Shown: piece by piece, positions 1 through 8,271 of the stretch
How the letters are laid out: every line of letters starts with the position of its first letter
How positions within the stretch are numbered: position 1 is the stretch's first letter
Source of the DNA: Microbacterium sp.
Lineage (GTDB): Bacteria > Actinomycetota > Actinomycetes > Actinomycetales > Microbacteriaceae
NCBI RefSeq assembly: GCF_003248605.1
Contig: NZ_QFPF01000048.1
Location: forward strand, 1 to 45,393
Direction: 5' to 3'
DNA: 45,393 nt
Program-made: the position numbers and the translations under genes
Notes under the pieces: model-generated
Told to the model about the DNA's origin: nothing
The model's input: the letters and a program-made list of their open reading frames with translations, nothing else
Databases searched by the model: none

Positions 1-403
1 CGATGGCCTCGTTGAGCAGCTGGGGGGCCGCGCCCGCCGCGCTCAGCAGCTCGTCTCGGCGATACCGTCGCCCCTGCGGGTGAATGGTCGGCGGCGGCTG
101 CTGCCCCGGTGCGAGCGGATTGCGGCCGGCGTCGATCTCTTCGAGATAGTCGCGGATGACGCCGAGCGGCAGATAGTGGTCGCGCTGCAGCTGCAGGGCC
201 AGACGCAGACGGTCGACGTCGGCGGAGGAGAACTTGCGGTAGCCGGACTCGGTGCGGGTGGGGGTCACGATGCCCTGCACCTCGAGGAAGCGCAGCTTCG
301 ACGATGTCAGCGTCGGGAACTCGGGAGTGAGTCGGGAGAGCACCTGACCTATGCCGAGGAGACCCGCGGCGGGGGCACTCCCGCGGGCGGACGCCGCGGG
401 CAT
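1..403 (-). CDS. ftsR: MerR-family transcriptional regulator, FtsR-like (3' end cut by window edge)
   Basis: The first 134 codons of a winged-helix regulator run off the left edge, so the C-terminus is not visible. The N-terminal part contains the MerR DNA-binding signature, with TSSKLRFLEVQGIVTPTR followed by SGYRKFS and a VDRL recognition segment. This resembles the actinobacterial FtsR/Rv1828 group, which regulates cell-division genes in relatives. The ATG at 403 overlaps the stop of the upstream FHA gene as TGATG, so the two are probably translationally coupled. An FHA-MerR pair is a common neighbourhood in actinobacteria. Family assignment is firm; the FtsR role is inferred from similarity and context. 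Confidence 0.85.
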   Translation of the reverse strand, partial: MPAASARGSAPAAGLLGIGQVLSRLTPEFPTLTSSKLRFLEVQGIVTPTRTESGYRKFSSADVDRLRLALQLQRDHYLPLGVIRDYLEEIDAGRNPLAPGQQPPPTIHPQGRRYRRDELLSAAGAAPQLLNEAI

Positions 404-894
404 CAGTCGTTCGCCGCCTGAGGCAGATCGACGGGCGAGATGAAGAACGTCAGACGGAACTTGCCGATGCGCACCTCGGCGCCGTTGACGAGCACGGCGC
501 GGTCGACGCGCTCGCCGTTGACGTACGTGCCGTTCAGCGAGCGCTGATCGACGATCTCGAACTCGGCGGCGTGACGGGTGATCTCGGCGTGACGGCGCGA
601 CACCGTCACGTCGTCGAAGAAGATGTCGGCTTCGGGATGCCGCCCCACGGTCGACACGTCCGTGTCGAGCAGGTAGCGGGCACCGGCCGTGGGGCCCGAC
701 CGCACGAGCAGCAGCGCTGCGCGCGCGGGGAGCGCCTGGATGGCATCGAGTTCGGCCTGCGAGAGCTCGGCGCCGAACGGGACGAAGGAGAGGTCCGAGT
801 CGTGCCCGAACGTCTGCGTCGTGTCGGTCGGCGAGTGGCCGGCGTCCGCCTCGCGGCGAAGGCCGTCGACGGGCCGGTATTGCGGGTCTGACAC
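403..894 (-). CDS. garA: GarA/OdhI-type FHA-domain protein
   Basis: This 163-residue protein has a flexible N-terminus and a C-terminal forkhead-associated domain. FHA hallmarks are visible: TVGRHPEADI, VSRRHAEI and SLNGTYVNG, the last forming the phosphothreonine pocket. The N-terminal TDTTQTF segment (residues 23-29) matches the position of the kinase-phosphorylated threonines of GarA and OdhI. In relatives these proteins are phosphorylated by PknB/PknG-type kinases and then inhibit 2-oxoglutarate dehydrogenase and act on glutamate metabolism. I chose the GTG at 894 because AAGGAGG sits just upstream; a longer open frame to 1149 has no family support. It is coupled to the MerR gene downstream. 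Confidence 0.85.
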   Translation of the reverse strand: MSDPQYRPVDGLRREADAGHSPTDTTQTFGHDSDLSFVPFGAELSQAELDAIQALPARAALLLVRSGPTAGARYLLDTDVSTVGRHPEADIFFDDVTVSRRHAEITRHAAEFEIVDQRSLNGTYVNGERVDRAVLVNGAEVRIGKFRLTFFISPVDLPQAAND

Positions 895-1066
895 GCTGTC
901 CTCCTTGGCCTTCCAGCGTAGCCGATGATCCTCCCGCCGACCGAGGCGGATCCCGGGCCGACCTCGGATGCCCGTCATGTTTCGTCGTGTGAAGCGCGGC
1001 ATGCCGGGCGGGTCGGGTCGCCCGTAGCCTCTATCCATCGAAGCTCGTCGTCGAAAGGAAACCGCC

Positions 1067-1417
1067 GTGTCGTACCAGGACCGTCCCGCGTCGCCCCTCC
1101 AGGTGCGTGAGCGTGCGGTCTGCATGTGCGAGATCGGCGCGTGCTGCACGAGCTACGAGCCCGGCCACGCCGTGCATCTCATCCAGCGACGCCTCGTCGC
1201 GGCCACACCCGGTGAGTGGGTGGACGCGATCGTCGAGTCGGTCGACACGGCGGCCGGCGTCGTGCGGGTGCGCGATGTGTTCGATCAGGCGCCGCGCACG
1301 CTCTTCAGCGCCGCGGGAGCCGCGGGAGCCGTACGCGTCGGCGAGCCGGTGGCGGTGCACCCGCGCTACCACGTGCTGGCGCGGGGCGCGCAGCGCTTCA
1401 ACGTGCGCGCCGACTGA
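1067..1417 (+). CDS. Small hypothetical protein with N-terminal Cys cluster
   Basis: This 116-residue protein starts at a GTG preceded by AAAGGA. I do not recognise a named family. Near the N-terminus (about residues 19-27) lies CMCEIGACC, four cysteines in nine residues, which could bind metal or form disulfides. The rest is a compact, hydrophilic, beta-rich sequence with no signal peptide or membrane segment. A possible -10 element (TAGCCT, 1025-1030) lies about 37 bases upstream. A short hairpin just after the stop separates it from the convergent copper-storage gene. Coding status is supported by the start signal, GC-rich third positions and a clean length; function is unknown. Confidence 0.65.
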   Translation: MSYQDRPASPLQVRERAVCMCEIGACCTSYEPGHAVHLIQRRLVAATPGEWVDAIVESVDTAAGVVRVRDVFDQAPRTLFSAAGAAGAVRVGEPVAVHPRYHVLARGAQRFNVRAD

Positions 1418-1436
1418 CGCGCAGCATCCACTCTTC

Positions 1437-1454
1437 TCGGCCGGACCCGGCCGA
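1437..1454. terminator. Bidirectional hairpin between convergent genes
   Basis: A perfect 7-bp stem (TCGGCCG/CGGCCGA) with a 4-base loop fills most of the gap between two convergent stop codons. There is no T-tract, so activity as a terminator is inferred from position. Confidence 0.45.
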
Positions 1455-1458
1455 CGGA

Positions 1459-1875
1459 TCAGGCCATCGCAGCCATCGACTGCTTGAGCGCCATGCAGGC
1501 GTCCATGCACGCCCTGCAGGAGTCGGCGCACATCTTGCAGACGGCGCTGGCCTCGGCGTGGGTCATGCACTCGTCCATGCACACCTGGCACATGGCGATG
1601 CAGGCGTCGAGCATCGCCATCATCGAGGTGCGGTCCATGCCCGACATGCGCATCATCGACCGCATCATGGTGTTGCACATGTCGGCGCAGTTCATGCACA
1701 TGGGTGCGCACGACATCATCTGGCCGTCCATCGTCTGCACCGAGCAGACCGTGCATGCCTGCTCGCAGGCCGAGCAGGCATCCATACAGGCCTGCATGAG
1801 GTCCATGTCGATGCCCGCCATCGTGTCCATCGACATCATGTCCTTGGACATCTGGTCCATCATCATCGCGTCCAT
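1459..1875 (-). CDS. Met/Cys-rich four-helix copper-storage-like protein (DUF326/Csp family)
   Basis: This 138-residue protein has about 35 methionines and 18 cysteines. The cysteines fall on CxxxC and CxxC spacings along predicted helices, for example CMDACSAC and CKMCADSCRAC. This is the pattern of DUF326 and the Csp copper-storage proteins, which fold as four-helix bundles whose cores are lined by Cys thiolates binding many Cu(I) ions. No signal peptide or Tat motif is present, so a cytosolic Csp3-like store is likely. The Met-rich N-terminus (residues 1-28) could be a Cu entry region. The ATG at 1875 is preceded by GAAGGGTGG; an upstream in-frame ATG lacks a site. It is divergent from a CopC-like gene 103 bp away, supporting a copper role. 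Confidence 0.8.
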   Translation of the reverse strand: MDAMMMDQMSKDMMSMDTMAGIDMDLMQACMDACSACEQACTVCSVQTMDGQMMSCAPMCMNCADMCNTMMRSMMRMSGMDRTSMMAMLDACIAMCQVCMDECMTHAEASAVCKMCADSCRACMDACMALKQSMAAMA

Positions 1876-1966
1876 CCCGCGCCACCCTTCGGTCGACCGT
1901 CGCGGGCAGGTACCGCCCGCCACGCGCCATGCTACGTCGATGGATGCCGGGGCGACAGCCCCCGGT

Positions 1967-1972
1967 TAGGGT
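1967..1972 (+). promoter_or_regulatory. -10 element (TAGGGT) for leaderless copC
   Basis: TAGGGT ends 6 bases before the GTG of the CopC-like gene. This is the spacing expected when transcription begins at the start codon. No Shine-Dalgarno sequence is visible. Confidence 0.5.
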
Positions 1973-1978
1973 CGATGA

Positions 1979-2551
1979 GTGCCCTTCTCCTTCACCCGCA
2001 CCCGCTCCTCCCGTCGTGTCGGCATGGCCGCCGCCATCGCCGCGGTCGCGGCCGTCCTGATGCTCGCACCGTCGCCCGCGAGCGCCCACGACGACCTGCT
2101 CGGCAGCGACCCCGAGGACGGCGTCGTGCTCGAGACCGCGCCCGCGCAGGTCGAGCTGCGCTACTCCGCCGAACCCCTCGATGAGCCCGGCGGCACCATC
2201 GTGCGCGTCGTCGACCCCGAGGGCGCCGAGGTGCAGGAGGGCGAGCCCGAGGTCGTCGACAACGCCGTGATCCAGGCGATCGCGGCCGATGCGGCCGTCG
2301 TCGGGACCTACACCGTGACGTGGCGCGTCGTGTCGAGCGACGGTCACGCGATCTCGGGCGAGCTGCTGTTCTCGGTCGGCGAGGAGTCCGAACCGGCCGA
2401 CGCACCGAGCGAGGGTCCGATCCCCGAGGACGGCGTGCCCACCGCGGTCGTCGCGCTCTGGATCGTAGGCGGCGTCGTCGCGATCGGCGTGATGGGGGCC
2501 GTCGTGGCCGTGCTCGTGGCGATCTCGCGACGCCGCGGCAGCGAGGACTGA
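1979..2551 (+). CDS. copC: CopC-domain copper resistance protein, membrane anchored
   Basis: This 190-residue protein has a signal peptide ending in PASA at about residue 36. Cleavage there would expose histidine at position 1 of the mature chain (HDDLLGSDP), which in CopC proteins is a Cu(II) ligand. A second candidate ligand lies in [15 protein letters not shown]. The CopC beta-sandwich occupies residues 37-130. After a Pro/Glu-rich linker comes a C-terminal membrane helix (about 160-183) ending in RRR, so it is tethered outside the cell. No CopD domain follows. It is divergent from the copper-storage-like gene. The start is the GTG at 1979 with a leaderless -10. Confidence 0.85.
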   Translation: MPFSFTRTRSSRRVGMAAAIAAVAAVLMLAPSPASAHDDLLGSDPEDGVVLETAPAQVELRYSAEPLDEPGGTIVRVVDPEGAEVQEGEPEVVDNAVIQAIAADAAVVGTYTVTWRVVSSDGHAISGELLFSVGEESEPADAPSEGPIPEDGVPTAVVALWIVGGVVAIGVMGAVVAVLVAISRRRGSED

Positions 2552-2600
2552 GCACCCTCCCCCCGCCCCCGGCCCGCCCGGATGCACCCGCGCGCGGGAC

Positions 2601-2606
2601 TAGGCT
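2601..2606 (+). promoter_or_regulatory. -10 element (TAGGCT) for leaderless lpdA
   Basis: TAGGCT lies 7 bases before the ATG of lpdA, so the transcript probably starts at or next to the start codon. Confidence 0.55.
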
Positions 2607-2613
2607 GGGAGTC

Positions 2614-4011
2614 ATGCCTCACTACGATGTCGTCATCCTCGGAGCCGGCCCCGGCGGGTATGTCGCGGCCGTGCGCAGCGCCCAGCTCGGCCTGTCCACC
2701 GCCATCATCGAAGAGAAGTACTGGGGTGGTGTCTGCCTCAACGTCGGCTGCATCCCCTCCAAGGCGCTTCTGAAGAACGCCGAGCTCGCGCACATCTTCG
2801 CGCACAAGGCGAAGCTGTTCGGCATCCAGGGGGACGTCACCTTCGACTACCGCGCCGCGTGGGACCGCAGCCGCGACGTCGCCGACGGCCGCGTCAAGGG
2901 CATCCACTACCTGATGAAAAAGAACAAGGTCACCGAGTACGACGGCCGAGGCACCTTCACCGACAAGAACACGATCCAGGTCGCGAAGGCCGACGGCGGC
3001 AGCGAGACCGTCACGTTCGACAACGCGATCATCGCGACCGGCTCGACCGTGCGCCTGCTGCCCGGGGTGACCCTCAGCGAGAACGTCGTCACCTACGAGG
3101 AGCAGATCCTCGCGCCCGAGCTGCCCGGATCGATCGTCATCGTCGGCGCGGGTGCGATCGGCATGGAGTTCGCCTACGTCCTGTCGAACTACGGCGTGAA
3201 GGTCACGATCATCGAGTTCCTCGACCGGGCGCTTCCCAACGAAGACGCCGACGTGTCGAAAGAGATCCAGAAGCAGTACCGCAATTACAAGATCGACATC
3301 CTCACCTCGACCAAGGTCGAGAAGATCGACGACCAGGGCGACAAGGTCGTCGTCAGCTACACGGGCAAGGACGGCGCGGCCGGATCGATCGAGGCCGACA
3401 AGGTCATGATGTCGATCGGCTTCGCGCCGCGGGTCGAGGGCTTCGGTCTCGAGTCGACCGAGGTGCAGCTCACCGAGCGCGGTGCCATCGCGATCGATGA
3501 CCACATGCGCACCAACGTGCCGCACATCTACGCCATCGGCGATGTGACCGCCAAGCTGCAGCTGGCCCACGTGGCCGAGGCACAGGGCGTGGTCGCCGCC
3601 GAGACCATCGGCAAGGCCGAGACCATGATGCTGGGCGACTACCGCATGATGCCGCGAGCGACGTTCTGCTCACCGCAGGTCGCGTCGTTCGGTCTGACCG
3701 AGCAGCAGGCCAAGGACGAGGGCCACGAGATCAAGGTCGCGACCTTCCCGTTCATGGCCAACGGCAAGGCGCACGGCCTGGGTGAGCCCGTCGGGTTCGT
3801 CAAGCTGATCGCGGACGCCGAGCACCTCGAGCTGCTGGGCGCGCACATGATCGGCCCCGACGTGTCGGAGCTGCTGCCCGAGCTGACGCTGGCCCAGAAG
3901 TGGGACCTCACGGCGCTCGAGCTCGCCCGCAACGTGCACACGCACCCGACGCTGTCCGAGGCCCTGCAGGAGGGCTTCCACGGACTCGCGGGTCACATGA
4001 TCAACTTCTGA
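2614..4011 (+). CDS. lpdA: Dihydrolipoyl dehydrogenase (E3)
   Basis: This 465-residue flavoprotein reoxidises dihydrolipoyl groups of 2-oxo acid dehydrogenase complexes, passing electrons through FAD to NAD+. The FAD-binding [10 protein letters not shown] motif is at residues 10-19. The redox-active disulfide is in [13 protein letters not shown] (about 38-50). A second dinucleotide-binding motif ([10 protein letters not shown]) lies near residue 178. The YAIGDVT motif precedes the dimerisation domain, which ends with the HxxxxE pair in [12 protein letters not shown] that forms the active-site His-Glu dyad. Length is normal for the family. The ATG at 2614 is set by the [12 protein letters not shown] start and a leaderless -10. 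No partner E1 or E2 gene is adjacent. Confidence 0.95.
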   Translation: MPHYDVVILGAGPGGYVAAVRSAQLGLSTAIIEEKYWGGVCLNVGCIPSKALLKNAELAHIFAHKAKLFGIQGDVTFDYRAAWDRSRDVADGRVKGIHYLMKKNKVTEYDGRGTFTDKNTIQVAKADGGSETVTFDNAIIATGSTVRLLPGVTLSENVVTYEEQILAPELPGSIVIVGAGAIGMEFAYVLSNYGVKVTIIEFLDRALPNEDADVSKEIQKQYRNYKIDILTSTKVEKIDDQGDKVVVSYTGKDGAAGSIEADKVMMSIGFAPRVEGFGLESTEVQLTERGAIAIDDHMRTNVPHIYAIGDVTAKLQLAHVAEAQGVVAAETIGKAETMMLGDYRMMPRATFCSPQVASFGLTEQQAKDEGHEIKVATFPFMANGKAHGLGEPVGFVKLIADAEHLELLGAHMIGPDVSELLPELTLAQKWDLTALELARNVHTHPTLSEALQEGFHGLAGHMINF

Positions 4012-4049
4012 CGCGGTCAGCCCCCGGGGGGGTGAGCAGGCGCGGCGGG

Positions 4050-4628
4050 TCAGCGGCCGAGGGCGCGCTGGAGCTTCGAGCCGGATGCTGCCTGCCGGCC
4101 GCCGACCGCCGTCACGGCATCGTCGACCGCGGTGAAGAACCGCTCGCGCCAGGCCGGATCCGCGGGTGCGGCGGGGCCGAGCTCGACCTCCCACTCGCGC
4201 CATGCGGTCGAGGTGCCGCCGCGCAGGTCGGACGCGGTCACGTGATCATCGACGAATTCGGCCACGAGCGCGCCGTCGGCATCGACGAGCGCGGTGGCGT
4301 GGCGCTCGTTCTGCACACGCGCGAGCGGGCTCAGGTCGTCGTCGGCGCACCACACCGCCACGGCCGCACGCACAGCCGGCGGCACGACGAGTGACCCGAG
4401 GTCGTCGGGCAGCGGGTCGGCGCCGAGCGGCCAGCCGTATTCGTGCCGCCCGTCGGGCCCGCTGGTCTTGACGTGCCAGCCCTCGTCGGGACCGCCGGAC
4501 CGGCGCCGCAGCGCCACCGCGGCCGTCGCCAGGGCAAGCCCCCGCGTGTCGAGGTAGACGGCGTCGAGCAGCCGGACCTCGCGGTCGCCGACGGCGACGA
4601 CGCCCGGCATCCCGCTCAGGTCGGGCAC
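4050..4628 (-). CDS. CYTH-domain protein (triphosphate tunnel family); true start uncertain
   Basis: From the GTG at 4628 this reads as 192 residues of a CYTH (CyaB/thiamine-triphosphatase-like) domain. These enzymes hydrolyse inorganic or organic triphosphates inside a beta-tunnel. Visible features are VYLDTRGLALA, ALRRRSGG, WHVKTSG, then RNER-like and EVELG strands. The defining ExExK motif (EVERK) is missing from this start but is encoded in frame immediately upstream at 4653-4667, inside SIEVERKYDVD. Codons from 4631 to at least 4802 contain no ATG, GTG or TTG. The protein must therefore start at a non-standard codon near 4670-4691, or the sequence has an error. It follows the small DUF gene ending at 4684. 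Confidence 0.75.
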   Translation of the reverse strand: MPDLSGMPGVVAVGDREVRLLDAVYLDTRGLALATAAVALRRRSGGPDEGWHVKTSGPDGRHEYGWPLGADPLPDDLGSLVVPPAVRAAVAVWCADDDLSPLARVQNERHATALVDADGALVAEFVDDHVTASDLRGGTSTAWREWEVELGPAAPADPAWRERFFTAVDDAVTAVGGRQAASGSKLQRALGR

Positions 4629-4683
4629 CCGGGTCGAGGCATCGACGTCGTATTTGCGCTCGACCTCGATCGAGCGGGTCGGC

Positions 4684-4899
4684 TCAGTCGTCGGTCGGCC
4701 CGATCTCTTGCGTGGACTCGACGAAGACGAACCGGGCCTGCGTGGGCCCGTCGTGCGCGCCGGTGTGCTCGGGCGCTCCCTCGCGCTGGTAGACGATCTG
4801 ACCGTCGCTGTAGGCGACGATGAGCGAATCCTGCTGAGGGTCCTCGAGGGGCACCACCTGACCGTCCAGGGGCCCGCCGGAAAGACGTGCGATAGCCAT
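4684..4899 (-). CDS. Small hypothetical protein, 71 residues
   Basis: Starts at an ATG preceded by a strong AGGAGG site five bases away. The sequence MAIARLSGGPLDGQVVPLED continues to a VYQREG segment and an acidic tail. It has no cysteine cluster, signal or membrane segment. The beginning resembles small conserved actinobacterial proteins that carry a GGPLDGQ-like motif, but I cannot name a function. It lies immediately upstream of the CYTH gene and is probably cotranscribed with it. Confidence 0.7.
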   Translation of the reverse strand: MAIARLSGGPLDGQVVPLEDPQQDSLIVAYSDGQIVYQREGAPEHTGAHDGPTQARFVFVESTQEIGPTDD

Positions 4900-4981
4900 G
4901 TTTCCTCCTGCCCCGAGCCTAGACCCGAGCGCCGACGCGGCGTCGGTCGACCCGCGGTGCGGCGCCGTCACTCCGGGGCCC

Positions 4982-4987
4982 TATGAT
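4982..4987 (+). promoter_or_regulatory. -10 element (TATGAT) for leaderless glgP
   Basis: TATGAT ends 7 bases before the ATG at 4995. The other in-frame ATG (4983) lies inside this element, which argues against it as the start. No convincing -35 is seen. Confidence 0.5.
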
Positions 4988-4994
4988 TCGTCGC

Positions 4995-7514
4995 ATGAAG
5001 GCCATCCGCACGTTCACGGTCCGCCCGGTGCTCGCCGACAGCATCCGCCCGCTCGACACGCTCGCCGCCAACTGGCGCTGGTCGTGGAGCCGGGCCACGC
5101 ACGCGCTCTTCGCGTCGATGGATCCGGGGCTGTGGGACTCGGTCGGCGAGAACCCGGCGCGGATGCTGGGGGCCCTCGGCCAGGAGCGACTCGATGCCCT
5201 CGCCGCCGATGACGCGTTCGTCGAGCGCGTGCGCGAGGAGGCGGAGCGACTCGACGCCTACCTCACGGGAGACCGCTGGTATCAGCGCGTGACGGGCGAG
5301 AAGCCCGCGCACATCGCCTACTTCTCGCCGGAGTTCGGGGTCGACGGGTCGCTTCCGCAGTACTCGGGCGGTCTCGGCATCTTGGCAGGCGATCACCTCA
5401 AGAGCGCCTCCGACCTCGGCGTGCCGCTCACGGGAGTGGGGCTGTTCTACCGCGCCGGCTACTTCCGTCAGTCGATCGGCGACGACGGATGGCAGCGCGA
5501 GAGCTATCCCCTGCTCGACCCGTACGGGCTCGGCCTGACCCTGCTGCGCGAGGCCGACGGCGCGCCGGTCGAGATCGTCCTCGAGGTGCCCGGCGGGCGC
5601 GTGCTGCACGCACGCGTCTGGGTCGCGGACATCGGTCGGGTGCCGCTGCTGCTGCTGGACTCGGAAACACCCTCCAACACCGAGGACCTCGCCCGGGTCA
5701 CCGACCGCCTCTACGGCGGCGGCGGCGAACACCGCCTCCTGCAGGAGCTGCTGCTGGGCGTCGGCGGCGTGCGCGCGGTGCGCGCGTGGTGCCGTATCTC
5801 GGGGCGCCCGACGCCGGATGTGTACCACACCAATGAGGGTCACGCCGGGTTCCAGGGCATCGAGCGGATGTCGGAGCTGATCACCCACGACGGTCTGACG
5901 TTCGAGGCCGCACTGGCGCAGGTGCGGGCATCGACGGTGTTCACCACGCACACCCCCGTGCCCGCGGGCATCGACCGCTTTCCGAAGGACCTCATCGCCA
6001 GCTACCTCGCGAGCGGCCTGCTCACCGGCGTCGACCCGCAGCGGGCGCTGGCCCTGGGGCTCGAGGACTGGCCGGGCGGCGACCCCGGCGTGTTCAACAT
6101 GGCGGTGCTCGGGCTGCATCTCGGCCAACACGCCAACGGCGTCTCGCTGCTGCACGGCTCGGTCAGCCGCGGCATGTTCGGTCAGCTGTGGCCCGGTGTC
6201 GACACCGACGAGGTGCCGATCACCTCGATCACCAACGGCGTGCACCCCCCGACGTGGCTGCATCCGGCGCTCAAGGCCGTCAGCGAGCGGGTCTTCGGCG
6301 ACGCGCACGTCGAGACGCACGACTGGACCGACACCGCGCTCGTCTCGGACCGCGAGCTGTGGGATGTCAAGCAGACGATGAAGGGCGAGCTCGTCGAGCA
6401 CGCGCGGCGCATGCTCGGCCAGGACACGATCCTCGATCCCGAGGTTCTCACGATCGGGTTCGCCCGCCGGGTACCCACCTACAAGCGCCTCACGCTCATG
6501 CTGCGCGACCCGGAGCGCCTCACGAAGCTGCTGACCGACCCCGAGCGTCCGGTGCAGATCGTCGTGGCGGGCAAATCGCACCCCGCGGACGACTCCGGCA
6601 AGATCCTCATCCAGCAGCTCGTGCGCTTCAGCCGCGACCCGAAGGTGCGCGGGCGCATCGTCTTCCTGCCGGACTACGACATCACCCTGGCCAAGACCCT
6701 CTACCCGGGCTGCGACGTGTGGCTGAACAACCCGCTGCGACCGCTCGAGGCGTGCGGCACATCGGGCATGAAGGCCGCACTGAACGGAGCACTGAACCTG
6801 TCGATCCTCGACGGGTGGTGGGACGAGTGGTTCGACGGCCGCAACGGCTGGGCGATCCCGACGGCCGACACCTCGGCGTCGGACGAGGAGCGCGACGACA
6901 TCGAGGCCGCCGCGATGTACGACCTGATCGAGCACCAGCTCGTGCCCGCGTTCTATGAGCGCGAGGACGGCATGCCCCCGCGCTGGCTGTCGATGGTGCG
7001 CCACACCATCACGGAGCTGGGCACCAAGGCGACGAGCGACCGGATGGTGCGCGACTACGTCACGACGCTCTACGCCCCCGCCGCGGCGCACGACGCGGCG
7101 CTGCGGGCCGATGATTTCGCCCTCGCGCGCGAGGTCGCCGGGTTCACGACGCGGGTGCGGGCCGCGTGGGGAGCGGTGCACATCGCGAACGTCGACAGCA
7201 CCGGCATCCCGCAGCAGGCCCAGGCGGGCGACGAGCTCGAGGTGCGCGCGGCGGTCGCCCTCGACGGCCTCTCCGTCGACGACGTCGCCGTGCAGCTCGT
7301 CTACGGGAACACCGACACCGACGACGCGATCTGCGCCCCGCACCAGGTGATCCGCCTCGAGCCGCAGGGCGCCGCGGTCGACGGGCTGACGACGTTCACG
7401 GGAACGCTGCCGCTCGCCGTCACCGGCACCTTCGGCTATACCGTGCGCGCCGTGCCGACCCACCCGCAGCTGGTCAGCGACGTCGAGCTGGGCCTTGTCA
7501 CGTATGCGTCGTAG
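4995..7514 (+). CDS. glgP: Alpha-glucan (glycogen/maltodextrin) phosphorylase
   Basis: This 839-residue cytoplasmic enzyme releases glucose-1-phosphate from alpha-1,4-glucans with pyridoxal phosphate. The N-terminal segment (LAANWRWSW) is the DUF3417 cap of the short bacterial phosphorylases (TIGR02094 type). The PLP-binding lysine lies in GTSGMKAALNGALN, followed by LDGWWDEWF. Other conserved blocks are YFSPEFGVDGSLPQYSGGLG, VYHTNEGHAGF, TTHTPVPAGIDRF and FARRVPTYKR. A C-terminal beta-rich domain follows residue 710. Length matches the family. The start at 4995 is preferred because of a leaderless -10. The amidotransferase gene begins 9 bases after the stop. Confidence 0.95.
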   Translation: MKAIRTFTVRPVLADSIRPLDTLAANWRWSWSRATHALFASMDPGLWDSVGENPARMLGALGQERLDALAADDAFVERVREEAERLDAYLTGDRWYQRVTGEKPAHIAYFSPEFGVDGSLPQYSGGLGILAGDHLKSASDLGVPLTGVGLFYRAGYFRQSIGDDGWQRESYPLLDPYGLGLTLLREADGAPVEIVLEVPGGRVLHARVWVADIGRVPLLLLDSETPSNTEDLARVTDRLYGGGGEHRLLQELLLGVGGVRAVRAWCRISGRPTPDVYHTNEGHAGFQGIERMSELITHDGLTFEAALAQVRASTVFTTHTPVPAGIDRFPKDLIASYLASGLLTGVDPQRALALGLEDWPGGDPGVFNMAVLGLHLGQHANGVSLLHGSVSRGMFGQLWPGVDTDEVPITSITNGVHPPTWLHPALKAVSERVFGDAHVETHDWTDTALVSDRELWDVKQTMKGELVEHARRMLGQDTILDPEVLTIGFARRVPTYKRLTLMLRDPERLTKLLTDPERPVQIVVAGKSHPADDSGKILIQQLVRFSRDPKVRGRIVFLPDYDITLAKTLYPGCDVWLNNPLRPLEACGTSGMKAALNGALNLSILDGWWDEWFDGRNGWAIPTADTSASDEERDDIEAAAMYDLIEHQLVPAFYEREDGMPPRWLSMVRHTITELGTKATSDRMVRDYVTTLYAPAAAHDAALRADDFALAREVAGFTTRVRAAWGAVHIANVDSTGIPQQAQAGDELEVRAAVALDGLSVDDVAVQLVYGNTDTDDAICAPHQVIRLEPQGAAVDGLTTFTGTLPLAVTGTFGYTVRAVPTHPQLVSDVELGLVTYAS

Positions 7515-7523
7515 GCGCGCGCG

Positions 7524-8255
7524 GTGAAGCCCTTCGTCCTGCTCGCGACCCGCGCCGAAGACCTGCCCGCCGACGAGGAGTACCGCCTCTTCCTGCGCTT
7601 CACGGGCCTTCAGGAGCGGGACCTGCACCGGATCCGCCTCGAGGCGGGTCCCATGCCGGAGCTCGACCTCGACGAGCTGTCCGGCATCTTCGTCGGCGGC
7701 GGACCCTTCAACGCCTCCGACCCCGCGGACGCGAAGTCGGCCGTGCAGCGCCGCGTCGAGGCCGAGATGCACACCCTTCTCGACCAGGTCGTCGCCCGGG
7801 ACTTCCCTTTCCTCGGCGCGTGTTACGGCATCGGTACGCTCGGCACGCACCAGGGCGCGACGATCGACCGCACGTACTCCGAGCCGATCAGCGTCACCCG
7901 CGTCGAGCTGACGGATGCCGGAGCCGCCGATCCGCTGTTCGCGCACATGCCGCGCGGGTTCGCCGCCTTCGTCGGCCACAAAGAGGCGGCGCACACGCTG
8001 CCGCCGCACGCGGTACGGCTGGCCTCGTCGGAGGCCTGCCCCGTACAGGCCTTCCGGGTGGGGCGCAACGTGTACGCGACGCAGTTCCACCCCGAGCTCG
8101 ATGTCGAAGGCATCACGACGCGCATCCGCGCGTACGCCGGGTTCGGGTACTTCGCGGCCGACGAACTCGACCTCACACTCGCGGCCGTGCGGGCCGAGCC
8201 CGTCGTGCATCCCGGCCGGCTGCTGGCCACCTTCGCAGCGCGCTACGCGCGCTGA
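7524..8255 (+). CDS. Class I glutamine amidotransferase (GuaA-like GATase)
   Basis: A free-standing 243-residue GATase-I domain. The nucleophile elbow is FLGACYGIGTLG (Cys near residue 98), and the His/Glu of the triad are in TQFHPELDVEG (about residues 191-197). An IFVGGGPFNASDP segment forms the oxyanion region. Such proteins hydrolyse glutamine or, in some relatives, act on gamma-glutamyl amides; the acceptor is not evident. It starts at GTG 7524, 9 bases after glgP, so it is probably cotranscribed. Its C-terminal tail of about 40 residues is not recognised. Confidence 0.85.
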   Translation: MKPFVLLATRAEDLPADEEYRLFLRFTGLQERDLHRIRLEAGPMPELDLDELSGIFVGGGPFNASDPADAKSAVQRRVEAEMHTLLDQVVARDFPFLGACYGIGTLGTHQGATIDRTYSEPISVTRVELTDAGAADPLFAHMPRGFAAFVGHKEAAHTLPPHAVRLASSEACPVQAFRVGRNVYATQFHPELDVEGITTRIRAYAGFGYFAADELDLTLAAVRAEPVVHPGRLLATFAARYAR

Positions 8256-8271
8256 CCCGGGATGCCGGGGC

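Noticed and set aside
1924..1978. CsoR/CueR-type operator in the copper intergenic region
   Set aside because: No convincing inverted repeat of the known types could be read by eye.
4018..4036. CCCCCGGGGG palindrome after lpdA as a terminator
   Set aside because: The palindrome has no loop and only weak extension, so it is not a convincing hairpin even though the neighbouring genes converge.
4968..8210. 1080-codon open frame on the minus strand
   Set aside because: It is the antisense shadow of glgP and the amidotransferase, both with clear motifs. Its composition is Arg/Val/His-rich with no recognisable domain.
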